The notes: a model not told the origin generated them from the sequence alone. A DNA stretch of 6,413 nucleotides from an uncultured Schwartzia sp. (GCA_905373705.1 CAJPUA010000056.1:1-6413); one strand, 5' to 3'; counted from the stretch's first letter, positions 1 to 6,087 are shown. A program made the numbers and translations.

Positions 1-1
1 C

Positions 2-1069
2 CATGGGGCGCGTCTCGCCGAGCCGGGGGAATTTACGAAGCGGGCGTTTCTTAACGGACGGCTTGATCTTTCGCAGGCGCAGGCGGTCATGGACGTGGTT
101 TCCGCCAAGACGGAGGCTTCCCTGCGCCTCGCCGCGGGGCACCTCTCGGGACGCTTTTCGGGTGAGATCCGCGCGTTTCGCCAGCATATCCTGGAGATGA
201 TCGCCCATTTGGAAGCGACGATCGATTTTCCCGAGGATGATCTCGACGAGGTCGTAATGAACGACGTTGAGCTCCAGGTAAAAAATATGATCGCCGGAAT
301 CGAGCGGATGCTTGCGACAGCCAGTGCGGGACGCGTCCTTCGGGAGGGTCTGACGACGGCGATCATCGGGCGGCCGAACGTCGGGAAATCAAGCCTTTTA
401 AATGCGCTCCTGCGCGAGGAACGCGCTATTGTTACCGATATTCCGGGAACGACCCGCGATAGTATCGAGGAATACGCCGAGGTCGGCGGCGTGCCGCTGC
501 GGCTTATCGATACGGCGGGAATCCGGGAGAGCGCGGACGGTGTGGAAAAGATCGGCATCGCCCGCGCCCGCGCCGCCGCGGAAAACGCTTCACTGATCCT
601 GGCGCTTTTTGACGGCGCGGCGAAGCTGACGCCGGAGGACGAGGCGATTTTGGCGCTGCTGGCCGAGAAAAAGGACGCGTTTCTCCTCCTGACAAAAGCG
701 GATCAGCCGCCGTTTTTAGAGGAGGAAGAGCTGGCGCAAAAATGCCCGGGGAGAAAAATCCTGCGGCTGTCGTCCAAAACGGGCGCGGGGCTTGACGCGC
801 TGGCGGAGGCGGTGCGATCACGCGTTTACGGCGCGGGCGAACCGCGGGAAGAAAGCGTCTTTGTCGCGACGGAACGGGAGGCGGCGCTCCTTCAAGACGC
901 TGCCGGGCACCTGCGCGCCGTGCAAAAGACGATGGAGGAGGATCTGGGCGCCGATTTTCTGACCATCGATCTTCGCGCCGCCTGGACGTCGCTGGGTAAG
1001 ATCATCGGCGAAGCGGTGGGCGAGGATATTATCGACGAGATATTCTCTCGGTTCTGCATCGGAAAATGA
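2..1069 (+). CDS. mnmE: tRNA uridine-5-carboxymethylaminomethyl modification GTPase MnmE (5' end missing)
   Basis: MnmE is a dimeric cytosolic GTPase that works with MnmG to place a (carboxymethyl)aminomethyl group on C5 of the wobble uridine of certain tRNAs, using methylene-THF as carbon donor. The open frame runs in from the left edge; its first visible residues (HGARLAEPGEFTKRAFLNGR) are a hallmark MnmE stretch at the end of the folate-binding N-terminal domain, so ATG codons inside the frame are not the start. About 355 residues are visible and roughly the first 100 of a usual 450-460 are missing. G-domain motifs are clear: P-loop GRPNVGKSS near 368-394, GTTRD, DTAG at 509-520, TKAD at 692-703 in place of the usual NKxD, and SSKTG as G5. 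The protein ends in the diagnostic FCIGK. The stop lies 56 bases before the preferred mnmG start, consistent with one transcript. The TKxD variant also occurs in other functional GTPases, so I read the gene as intact. Confidence 0.97.
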   Translation, partial: HGARLAEPGEFTKRAFLNGRLDLSQAQAVMDVVSAKTEASLRLAAGHLSGRFSGEIRAFRQHILEMIAHLEATIDFPEDDLDEVVMNDVELQVKNMIAGIERMLATASAGRVLREGLTTAIIGRPNVGKSSLLNALLREERAIVTDIPGTTRDSIEEYAEVGGVPLRLIDTAGIRESADGVEKIGIARARAAAENASLILALFDGAAKLTPEDEAILALLAEKKDAFLLLTKADQPPFLEEEELAQKCPGRKILRLSSKTGAGLDALAEAVRSRVYGAGEPREESVFVATEREAALLQDAAGHLRAVQKTMEEDLGADFLTIDLRAAWTSLGKIIGEAVGEDIIDEIFSRFCIGK

Positions 1070-1112
1070 GCGGGAATACCGGGAAGTTTGGCGGAAAAGT
1101 ACCGTTTTCGGG

Positions 1113-1118
1113 AAGGGG
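1113..1118 (+). promoter_or_regulatory. Ribosome binding site deciding the mnmG start
   Basis: AAGGGG lies 7 bases before the ATG at 1126. The frame is open from an earlier ATG at 1066 that overlaps the mnmE stop (ATGA), but that codon has no convincing Shine-Dalgarno sequence. The 20 extra residues it would add are low-complexity and precede the normal MnmG N-terminus. The 1126 start is therefore preferred. Confidence 0.7.
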
Positions 1119-1125
1119 AAGAAAC

Positions 1126-3006
1126 ATGCGGTTTACCGCGGGAGAATATGATGTAGCGGTGATTGGCGCCGGTCACGCCGGGGTCGAGGCGGCGCTGGCG
1201 GCGGCGCGAATCGGCTGCCGAACGCTTTTAGCGACGCTTTCCATGGATAATATCGCCCTCATGCCCTGCAATCCGTCGATCGGCGGCCCGGCAAAGGGCC
1301 ACTTGGTGCGGGAAGTAGACGCGCTGGGCGGCGAGATGGGAATAAACGCCGATAAGACGGCGATTCAGTTTCGCCGCCTGAATACCGGAAAAGGACCCGC
1401 GGTGCAGGCGCTGCGGGCACAGGCGGACAAGAAGCTGTATCAGTTCACGATGAAGGAAATCTGCGAGCGGCAAAAAAATCTTGATGTAAAGCAGCTTCTT
1501 ATCGAGGATATTCTCATTGAAAACGGCGCGGTGCGGGGCGTCGCCGTTGAAACGGGGGAAGTCTATTACGCTAAAGCGGTCATTTTAGCGACGGGTACGT
1601 ACCTGCGCGGGCGGGTCATCATTGGAGAGACCGTCTATGACAGCGGCCCCAACGGACAGCGTCCGGCGATGGCGCTAACCGGCTCCTTGCAGAGTGCCGG
1701 CGTCCGTCTCATGCGGTTTAAGACGGGAACGCCGGCGCGCGTTGACGCGCGTTCGCTTGATTTTTCACGGATGGAAAAGCAGCCGGGCGACGATGGCGCG
1801 CCGAATTTTTCCTTTATGACGGACGCCGGCGCGCGGCTCACGGAGCAGCGTCCCTGCTGGCTGACGTACACCAACGAGGCGACGCACAAAATTTTGCGGG
1901 AAAATCTCCATCGCGCCCCCATGGCGAACGGCGTTATCAAGGGGGTTGGGCCGCGCTACTGCCCGTCGATTGAGACGAAGATCGCCCGATTTCCCGATAA
2001 GGATCGCCACCAGATTTTTATTGAGCCGGAAGGGCTTCACACCGAGGAAATGTATGTGCAGGGGCTGTCGACGAGTATGCCGGTGGACGTGCAGATCGCC
2101 TTTTTACATACGGTGCCGGGACTGGAAAACTGTCGCGTCATGCGCGCCGGGTACGCCATCGAGTACGACTGTATCGATCCCCGTCAGCTTCGCCCGACGC
2201 TGGAATTTAAGGAGATCCGCGGCTTTTTTTCCGCGGGGCAGGCGAACGGCACCTCCGGTTACGAGGAGGCGGCAGCCCAGGGGATTATGGCGGGCATTAA
2301 CGCGGCCATGCTTGTCAAGGGGAAAGAGCCGCTCGTATTAAAGCGCAGCGAGGCATACATCGGCGTCCTTATCGACGATCTGGTGACGAAGGGAACGACG
2401 GAGCCGTATCGAATGATGACGTCGCGCGCCGAATATCGCCTCCTTCTGCGGCAGGACAACGCCGACCTTCGCTTGACGGAGTACGGACATCGCGTAGGAT
2501 TGGCGACAGCAGAGCGCTATGGGCGCTTTCTTAAAAAGAAGCGGGAAATCGAGCGGGCGCTCGCTGTTTTGCGCGAGACGGCGCTGACGCCCAGCCAGGC
2601 GATTAATGATGAACTTATCGCCCTCGGTATCGGCGAGATCCGTGTCGTGACGACGCTGTTTGAGCTTTTGCGCCGTCCGGCGGCGAGCTACGCGCTTCTT
2701 GCGGAGCGTTTTTCGCTTCCCCCTCTATCCCCGGAAGCGACGCGGGAGGTCGATATCGTAACCGCCTACGACGGCTATATCGAAAAGCAACGGCAGGAAG
2801 TTGAGCGCGTCGAGCGGCTGGAAAAACGGCTCTTGCCCGAAGATATCGACTACCAGGCCGTGCCGAGCCTGCGTGATGAAGCGCGGGAAAAGCTCGCCGC
2901 GATTCGGCCGCGTTCCGTCGGGCAGGCGAGCCGTATTTCCGGGGTGTCACCGGCGGACGTTTCGGTGCTGCTCGTCTATTTGGAGCGTATCCGCCGCGGC
3001 GGATGA
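1126..3006 (+). CDS. mnmG: tRNA uridine-5-carboxymethylaminomethyl modification enzyme MnmG (GidA)
   Basis: MnmG is the FAD- and NADH-dependent partner of MnmE; together they form the wobble-uridine modification complex in the cytosol. From the 1126 start it is 626 residues, the usual length for the family. The N-terminal Rossmann motif GAGHAG (residues 14-19) binds FAD. The PCNPSIGG signature follows with conserved Cys48, then NTGKGPAVQALRAQADK. The second conserved cysteine, Cys279, is present in GPRYCPSIETK. Further family blocks are NGTSGYEEAAAQG, which completes the FAD site, and TEPYRMMTSRAEYRLLLRQD. The helical C-terminal region ends with the typical SGVSPADVSVLLVYLERI, the part that contacts MnmE and tRNA. 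An upstream in-frame ATG at 1066 would give 646 residues but lacks a good ribosome binding site. The gene sits between mnmE and rsmG, the classic order, and its stop is 14 bases before the chosen rsmG start. No defect is visible. Confidence 0.98.
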   Translation: MRFTAGEYDVAVIGAGHAGVEAALAAARIGCRTLLATLSMDNIALMPCNPSIGGPAKGHLVREVDALGGEMGINADKTAIQFRRLNTGKGPAVQALRAQADKKLYQFTMKEICERQKNLDVKQLLIEDILIENGAVRGVAVETGEVYYAKAVILATGTYLRGRVIIGETVYDSGPNGQRPAMALTGSLQSAGVRLMRFKTGTPARVDARSLDFSRMEKQPGDDGAPNFSFMTDAGARLTEQRPCWLTYTNEATHKILRENLHRAPMANGVIKGVGPRYCPSIETKIARFPDKDRHQIFIEPEGLHTEEMYVQGLSTSMPVDVQIAFLHTVPGLENCRVMRAGYAIEYDCIDPRQLRPTLEFKEIRGFFSAGQANGTSGYEEAAAQGIMAGINAAMLVKGKEPLVLKRSEAYIGVLIDDLVTKGTTEPYRMMTSRAEYRLLLRQDNADLRLTEYGHRVGLATAERYGRFLKKKREIERALAVLRETALTPSQAINDELIALGIGEIRVVTTLFELLRRPAASYALLAERFSLPPLSPEATREVDIVTAYDGYIEKQRQEVERVERLEKRLLPEDIDYQAVPSLRDEAREKLAAIRPRSVGQASRISGVSPADVSVLLVYLERIRRGG

Positions 3007-3007
3007 C

Positions 3008-3013
3008 GGGAGG
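3008..3013 (+). promoter_or_regulatory. Ribosome binding site deciding the rsmG start
   Basis: GGGAGG sits 7 bases before the ATG at 3021. An in-frame ATG at 3003 overlaps the mnmG stop (ATGA) but lies upstream of this site, so it cannot use it. The 3021 start gives an N-terminus (MEFRAIFSEAAKEYGL) that looks like other RsmG proteins. Confidence 0.75.
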
Positions 3014-3020
3014 ACGGACG

Positions 3021-3770
3021 ATGGAGTTTCGGGCGATATTTAGCGAGGCGGCGAAAGAATACGGACTTTCCCTGACAGAAAAACAGCTGGCGCAGTTTTG
3101 CCGGTACGAGACGTTGCTTTTAGAAGAAAACGCTAAGATGAATCTTACAGCGATTACCGAGCCGCGCGCCGTCGCGGTTAAGCATTTTATCGATTCGTTA
3201 ACGGCGTGGCGGAAAGACTGGTTTACCGCCGATATACGACGCGTGATTGACGTCGGCACGGGGGCGGGATTTCCCGGATTGCCGCTTAAGATTATGCATC
3301 CGGAAATCGAGCTGACGCTGCTCGATTCTCTCGCCAAAAGGGTGCGCTTTTTGGAAAAAGTCGTCGCGGCGTTGGATCTTTCCGGCGTCGCTTGCCTTCA
3401 CGTTCGCGGCGAGGACGCAGCGCGGCAGGAGCTGTATCGGGAGCGCTTTGACGCTGCGGTATCGCGCGCCGTGGCGCATCTTTCGATTCTTGCCGAATAT
3501 ACGCTGCCCTTCGTAAGGGAGGGCGGCTTTGTAGCGGCGCTCAAGGGCGCGAAATATCAGGAAGAAATCCAGGAATCAGCGGCGGCTGTCCCACTTCTGG
3601 GGGGCGCGCCGCCGGTTATTTTCCTGGAGAAGCTCCCCGGTCTCGACGATCGCCGGGCCGTTCTTTACATTCGAAAAAAAAGCCCCACGCCTAAGCTGTA
3701 TCCGAGAGCGGCAGGTACGCCGGAAAGAAAGCCGTTGGGGCTTTTACCCGAAAGAAAAAAGATGCGGTAA
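3021..3770 (+). CDS. rsmG: 16S rRNA (guanine-527-N7)-methyltransferase RsmG (GidB)
   Basis: RsmG uses S-adenosylmethionine to methylate N7 of G527 (E. coli numbering) in 16S rRNA; loss of the enzyme is known to give low-level streptomycin resistance in several bacteria. The 249-residue product is close to the usual 210-250. The family block MNLTAI (residues 40-45) is followed by KHFIDSL (54-60), then the SAM-binding glycine-rich loop DVGTGAGFPG (77-86). The LLDSLAKRVRFLEKV segment is motif II, and AVSRAVAHL plus GGFVAALKG are later Rossmann elements. The C-terminus (SPTPKLYPRAAGTPERKPLG) is the usual conserved tail followed by a short basic extension. It is third in the mnmE-mnmG-rsmG operon, with only 14 bases from the mnmG stop, so translation is probably coupled. 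An alternative start at 3003 would add six residues. Confidence 0.97.
   Translation: MEFRAIFSEAAKEYGLSLTEKQLAQFCRYETLLLEENAKMNLTAITEPRAVAVKHFIDSLTAWRKDWFTADIRRVIDVGTGAGFPGLPLKIMHPEIELTLLDSLAKRVRFLEKVVAALDLSGVACLHVRGEDAARQELYRERFDAAVSRAVAHLSILAEYTLPFVREGGFVAALKGAKYQEEIQESAAAVPLLGGAPPVIFLEKLPGLDDRRAVLYIRKKSPTPKLYPRAAGTPERKPLGLLPERKKMR
3678..3745 (+). repeat. Inverted repeat inside the 3' end of rsmG, possible weak terminator
   Basis: AAAAGCCCCA at 3678-3687 is perfectly complementary to TGGGGCTTTT at 3736-3745, with a 48-base loop. The 3' arm ends in four T, followed by ACCCG rather than a longer T run. As RNA this could form a stem just before the rsmG stop and act as an attenuator or 3'-end stabiliser. 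The loop is long and the T tract short, so a strong intrinsic terminator is unlikely. Part of the repeat encodes the conserved C-terminal tail of RsmG, so chance is a real alternative. Confidence 0.35.
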
Positions 3771-3810
3771 AAGAAGAAAATGAGAATTTCGTCGCAGGTA
3801 TGGCGCGTTC

Positions 3811-3870
3811 AGGAAAATTTTTCCTTTTGACAGGAGATTTTCGCAGAAACGCGAATATCTTTAAATATAG
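3811..3870 (+). promoter_or_regulatory. Possible promoter or operator region before the exported-protein gene
   Basis: The 130 bases between rsmG and the next gene hold three signals. AGGAAAATTTTTCCT at 3811-3825 is a perfect inverted repeat with 7-base arms and one central base. A perfect -35 hexamer TTGACA follows at 3827-3832. A small dyad, TTCGC/GCGAA, spans 3840-3855. Downstream is AT-rich (3856-3869) with TATCTT and TTAAAT as -10-like words, but none lies 16-18 bases from TTGACA: TATCTT is 23 away. A promoter is likely in this gap because the gene has its own leader, but the exact elements are not settled. Confidence 0.3.
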
Positions 3871-3887
3871 GGAAGGCGGGAAAGAGC

Positions 3888-3893
3888 AGGAGG
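3888..3893 (+). promoter_or_regulatory. Ribosome binding site deciding the start of the exported-protein gene
   Basis: A perfect AGGAGG ends one base before an ATG at 3895 but 7 bases before the in-frame ATG at 3901. The spacing clearly favours 3901, removing two residues from the longer reading and leaving an N-terminus of MKRYR, a normal signal-peptide n-region. Confidence 0.85.
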
Positions 3894-3900
3894 CATGGAC

Positions 3901-4650
3901 ATGAAACGATACAGGATAACGGCGTATCTGCTGCTTTTAATGGCGGCGCTGTGGGTGTTCCCCGCGCCGAGAGCACTGGCGGCAGACGATGGAGCGGCGG
4001 CGGAAGAAACGACGTCCGCCGAGGGGACGGGATCGCTTTCCGCCTATCTGAAAGCAAAAGCGCCGCAGGAAGAGCATGTGCTGACGCCGGAAGAAAAAGC
4101 ACAGCTTAAAAGGGAAGAGAAGGCGCGTAAGGCCGAGGAAAAACGCGAGGAAAAGGAGCGGAAGGCGCAGGAACGTCGGGAGAAAAAGCATAAAAAGCGG
4201 ACCAACCAGAAGTATCAGCTCGTCTACGAGGACGATTCCTATGTTTATTACCTCGATATGGAAAATCTTCGCTGGAGGGATATTCCTTACACCGAGGAGA
4301 AGATGCTGGATGTTTGGGTTCGGCTGATTCCGGTGGCGGACTCGGCGGCGGCGGAGAAGCTTGAAGATGAGGGCGGCTTCTATATGGGCCATTACTATCT
4401 GGAACATTACTATATGCGCAAAAAGACACGGCAGATCCAGTTCCTCGCCGAGCTCGAGGTCACCGGACGCCCGAATAACGATGTGGAAACCGGAAAATAT
4501 CGCTCTGCCGCCTGGGAAGAGCTGGTGCCGGGGAGCATTGAAGACGCGCTTTATAATCGTATTATGAAAAGGATGAGCAATCCCAAGGAGAAGGCGACTT
4601 CAACCTCGCTGACAAGCTTCCTGGAGGACGTCTTTCGTATATCCCTTTAG
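3901..4650 (+). CDS. Exported protein of unknown function with a charged helical linker
   Basis: I do not recognise this 249-residue protein. Residues 1-27 look like a Sec signal peptide: basic n-region MKRYR, hydrophobic core about 6-20, and an ALA motif at 25-27 that suggests signal peptidase I cleavage before Ala28. There is no lipobox cysteine, so it is probably secreted, periplasmic or loosely envelope-bound. Residues about 29-60 are acidic and low in complexity. Residues 62-100 are almost only Glu, Lys, Arg, Ala and Gln, predicting a long charged helix or coiled coil. The C-terminal 150 residues look folded: QLVYEDDSYVYYLDMENL resembles small envelope domains with a YYxD strand and a later VWVRLIP strand, then a Tyr-rich GHYYLEHYYMR segment and PGSIEDALYNRIMKRM near the end. 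This layout loosely recalls surface-adhesin-E-like domains, a weak guess. It follows rsmG after 130 bases with its own strong ribosome binding site and ends before a clear terminator. Confidence 0.85.
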   Translation: MKRYRITAYLLLLMAALWVFPAPRALAADDGAAAEETTSAEGTGSLSAYLKAKAPQEEHVLTPEEKAQLKREEKARKAEEKREEKERKAQERREKKHKKRTNQKYQLVYEDDSYVYYLDMENLRWRDIPYTEEKMLDVWVRLIPVADSAAAEKLEDEGGFYMGHYYLEHYYMRKKTRQIQFLAELEVTGRPNNDVETGKYRSAAWEELVPGSIEDALYNRIMKRMSNPKEKATSTSLTSFLEDVFRISL

Positions 4651-4663
4651 GCTGGATACGCAT

Positions 4664-4705
4664 CGTTTCAGGTAGTTTAACGTTAGCGAGGAAAGTTCTG
4701 AAACG
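4664..4705 (+). repeat. Inverted repeat in the 3' untranslated region
   Basis: CGTTTCAG at 4664-4671 is perfectly complementary to CTGAAACG at 4698-4705 with a 26-base loop. It is followed by a small TGCC/GGCA hairpin at 4711-4721. Both lie between the stop of the exported-protein gene and its terminator, so they would be in its mRNA 3' end. There is no T run after either stem, so they are not terminators. The role is unknown and chance is possible. Confidence 0.4.
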
Positions 4706-4769
4706 TCGCTTGCCGTTGGCACAATAGGGCCTGGGAGTTTTGCTGTTTGTTGTTGTCGCTGCAACGAAT

Positions 4770-4814
4770 AAAAATGCCCGCTCGCGCGGTTGCTTGGCGC
4801 GCGCCGGCATTTTT
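4770..4814. terminator. Bidirectional intrinsic terminator between convergent genes
   Basis: AAAAATGCC at 4770-4778 pairs with GGCATTTTT at 4806-4814. Inside this, a GC stem continues with two mismatches (CGCGC at 4783-4787 pairs with GCGCG at 4797-4801), closing on a loop of about 9 bases. Because the stem is flanked by A residues on the left and T residues on the right, it reads as a GC hairpin plus U tract on both strands. It therefore fits termination of the + strand exported-protein gene and of the - strand transformylase gene, whose stop lies 93 bases to the right. Confidence 0.9.
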
Positions 4815-4836
4815 CTGTGCCGAGAAAATTTACAAG

Positions 4837-4845
4837 TTATCCACA
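4837..4845 (+). promoter_or_regulatory. DnaA box 1, exact TTATCCACA
   Basis: Exact match to the high-affinity DnaA 9-mer, in AAG-TTATCCACA-G context. It faces the two boxes on the opposite strand across 24 bases. Confidence 0.8.
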
Positions 4846-4869
4846 GAAATAACGAAAAAACCATTTGTT

Positions 4870-4878
4870 TGTGGATAA
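4870..4878 (-). promoter_or_regulatory. DnaA box 2, exact TTATCCACA on the minus strand
   Basis: Reads TGTGGATAA on +, the exact complement of the consensus box. It is the first unit of the 12-base tandem repeat, so its centre is about one helical turn from box 3, which would put two DnaA molecules on a similar face. Confidence 0.8.
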
Positions 4879-4881
4879 CTT

Positions 4882-4890
4882 TGTGGATAA
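4882..4890 (-). promoter_or_regulatory. DnaA box 3, exact TTATCCACA on the minus strand
   Basis: Second unit of the tandem repeat, again an exact consensus. It ends 16 bases before the last codon of the transformylase gene, so it lies in the 3' untranslated part of that transcript. Confidence 0.8.
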
Positions 4891-4906
4891 CTTTATCAAG
4901 GGAAAT

Positions 4907-6082
4907 TTAATGGTGGAAAAGGCGGATATGCGTGAAAGCCATTGCGATCCCATAACGATCGCAGACGGCGATAACGTTATCGTCACGGATGGAGCCGCCG
5001 GTCTGCGCGATATAGGAAACACCGCTCTTATGGGCGCGCTCGACGTTGTCGCCGAAGGGGAAAAAGGCGTCGGACCCCAGGGATACGCCGGCGGCGGTTG
5101 CCAGCCAGTTCTTTTTTTCTTCGCGGGAAAAAACCGGCGGTCTTTTCGTAAAAACGCGCTGCCAGGCGCCGTCCGCGAGGATATCGTCATATTCGTCGCT
5201 CAGGTATACGTCGATCGCGTTGTCGCGGTCAGGGCGTCGCACGGCGTCCTTAAAAGGCAAGCTAAGCGCCGCGGGACTTTGCCGCAGATACCAGCGATCA
5301 GCTTTATCTCCGGCGAGGCGGGTGCAATGGACGCGCGACTGCTGTCCCGCGCCGATCCCGATCGCCTGTCCGTCCTTCGCGTAGCAAACGGAATTCGACT
5401 GGGTGTATTTTAGGGTTATGAGCGCGATCAGGAGGTCGCGCTGGGCGCTTTCCGGGATGGCCTTGGCCTTCGTCGGCCGCTCCGCCAGGCAGGCCGGCGT
5501 GATTTTCGTGTCGTTTCGCTGCTGTTCGAACCAGACGCCGAATACCTGTTTACGCTCCAAATTCTCCGGTTTATAGGCGGGATCCATCTGCAGAACGAGA
5601 TAGCTTCCGCGCCGCTTGGTTTTAAGAATTTCCAGGGCCGCGGCGGAATAAGAAGGGGCGATAATGCCGTCGGAAACCTCGCGCTGTAAAAAGGAAGCGG
5701 TCTGGGCGTCGCATTCGTCGGAAAGCGCGACAAAATCGCCATAGGAAGACATGCGATCCGCTCCGCGCGCCCGAATATAAGCCGTGGCGATCGGTGACAG
5801 GTCAATATCTTCGACGAAGTAGACCTTTTGCAATATTTCGGAAAGCGGCACGCTGACCGCGGCACCGGCCGGGCTGACATGCTTGAACGAGGCGGCGGCG
5901 GGAAGACCGGTCGCTTCTTTTAGCTCCTCTACCAGCTGCCACGCGTTCAGGGCGTCAAGCAGGTTGATGTAGCCGGGGGCGCCGTTTAGGACCGTAAAAG
6001 GCAGTTCCCCGTTTTTCATAAAAACCCGGGCCGTCTTTTGATTCGGATTGCAGCCGTATTTCAAAGTAAGCGCTTCCATCAT
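4907..6082 (-). CDS. Stand-alone AICAR transformylase (PurH-like, phosphoribosylaminoimidazolecarboxamide formyltransferase)
   Basis: The product transfers a formyl group from 10-formyl-THF to AICAR to make FAICAR, the penultimate step of purine synthesis. It is 391 residues and matches only the transformylase half of bifunctional PurH; the MGS-like IMP cyclohydrolase domain is absent, so ring closure to IMP must be encoded elsewhere. Family signatures in order: LKYGCNPNQK (7-16), FKHVSPAGAA with the catalytic Lys67-His68 pair (equivalent to K266-H267 of human ATIC), RGADRMSSYGDF (106-117), EVSDGIIAP, then TQSNSVCYA and GIGAGQQSR at roughly 225-247, PDRDNAID, and SDAFFPFGDN, ending in the conserved LFHH. 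Two adjacent ATGs compete: 6082 and 6079, 5 and 8 bases from the AAGGAG site. I give the longer; the difference is one Met. An upstream TTG in the same frame overlaps the promoter and is rejected. The gene has its own promoter and a CodY-like leader site and converges on the exported-protein gene. Confidence 0.95.
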   Translation of the reverse strand: MMEALTLKYGCNPNQKTARVFMKNGELPFTVLNGAPGYINLLDALNAWQLVEELKEATGLPAAASFKHVSPAGAAVSVPLSEILQKVYFVEDIDLSPIATAYIRARGADRMSSYGDFVALSDECDAQTASFLQREVSDGIIAPSYSAAALEILKTKRRGSYLVLQMDPAYKPENLERKQVFGVWFEQQRNDTKITPACLAERPTKAKAIPESAQRDLLIALITLKYTQSNSVCYAKDGQAIGIGAGQQSRVHCTRLAGDKADRWYLRQSPAALSLPFKDAVRRPDRDNAIDVYLSDEYDDILADGAWQRVFTKRPPVFSREEKKNWLATAAGVSLGSDAFFPFGDNVERAHKSGVSYIAQTGGSIRDDNVIAVCDRYGIAMAFTHIRLFHH

Positions 6083-6087
6083 GGTCG

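Larger units (their letters stand above)
4834..4893. other. Cluster of three DnaA boxes (origin-like or DnaA-binding site)
   Basis: Within 60 bases there are three exact copies of the consensus DnaA box TTATCCACA: one on + (4837-4845) and two on - (4870-4878 and 4882-4890). The flanks are conserved too: AAGTTATCCACA at 4834-4845 is the perfect inverse of TGTGGATAACTT at 4870-4881 and again at 4882-4893. The two - strand copies form a 12-base tandem repeat, TTTGTGGATAAC, at 4868-4879 and 4880-4891. The surroundings are AT-rich compared with the genes on either side, including GAAAATTTA to the left, an A run at 4855-4860, and GGAAATTTAA to the right. It lies beside mnmEG-rsmG, genes often found near oriC. 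It could be oriC, one half of a split origin, or a DnaA titration or regulatory site. Confidence 0.75.

Noticed and set aside
1066..1125. mnmG start at 1066 overlapping the mnmE stop
   Set aside because: No good ribosome binding site; the 20-residue extension is not family-like, while 1126 has AAGGGG at 7 bases.
2615..3337. 240-codon open frame on - opposite mnmG and rsmG
   Set aside because: Low-complexity Arg/Ser/Pro-rich translation typical of the antisense of GC-rich genes; both sense genes are clearly real.
3780..3830. Possible 16-codon leader peptide starting at 3780
   Set aside because: No clear ribosome binding site, no runs of a regulatory amino acid and no attenuator after it.
3827..3861. 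TTGACA with TATCTT as a complete promoter
   Set aside because: The spacer would be 23 bases, too long for a normal sigma-70 type promoter; kept only as a low-confidence regulatory region.
3937..4407. Open frame on - opposite the exported-protein gene, rich in Phe, Leu and Arg
   Set aside because: The hydrophobic look comes from reading the Glu/Lys-rich stretch backwards; no ribosome binding site, and the sense frame has a signal peptide and perfect AGGAGG.
4562..4864. Open frame on - running through the shared terminator and the first DnaA box
   Set aside because: It crosses a strong hairpin terminator and the end of the convergent gene; composition is that of non-coding sequence.
4865..5413. 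Long open frame on + (about 182 codons) across the DnaA boxes and antisense to the transformylase gene
   Set aside because: It is antisense to a highly conserved family member, has no ribosome binding site, and its first codons are simply the DnaA-box repeat translated (FVDNFVDNF).
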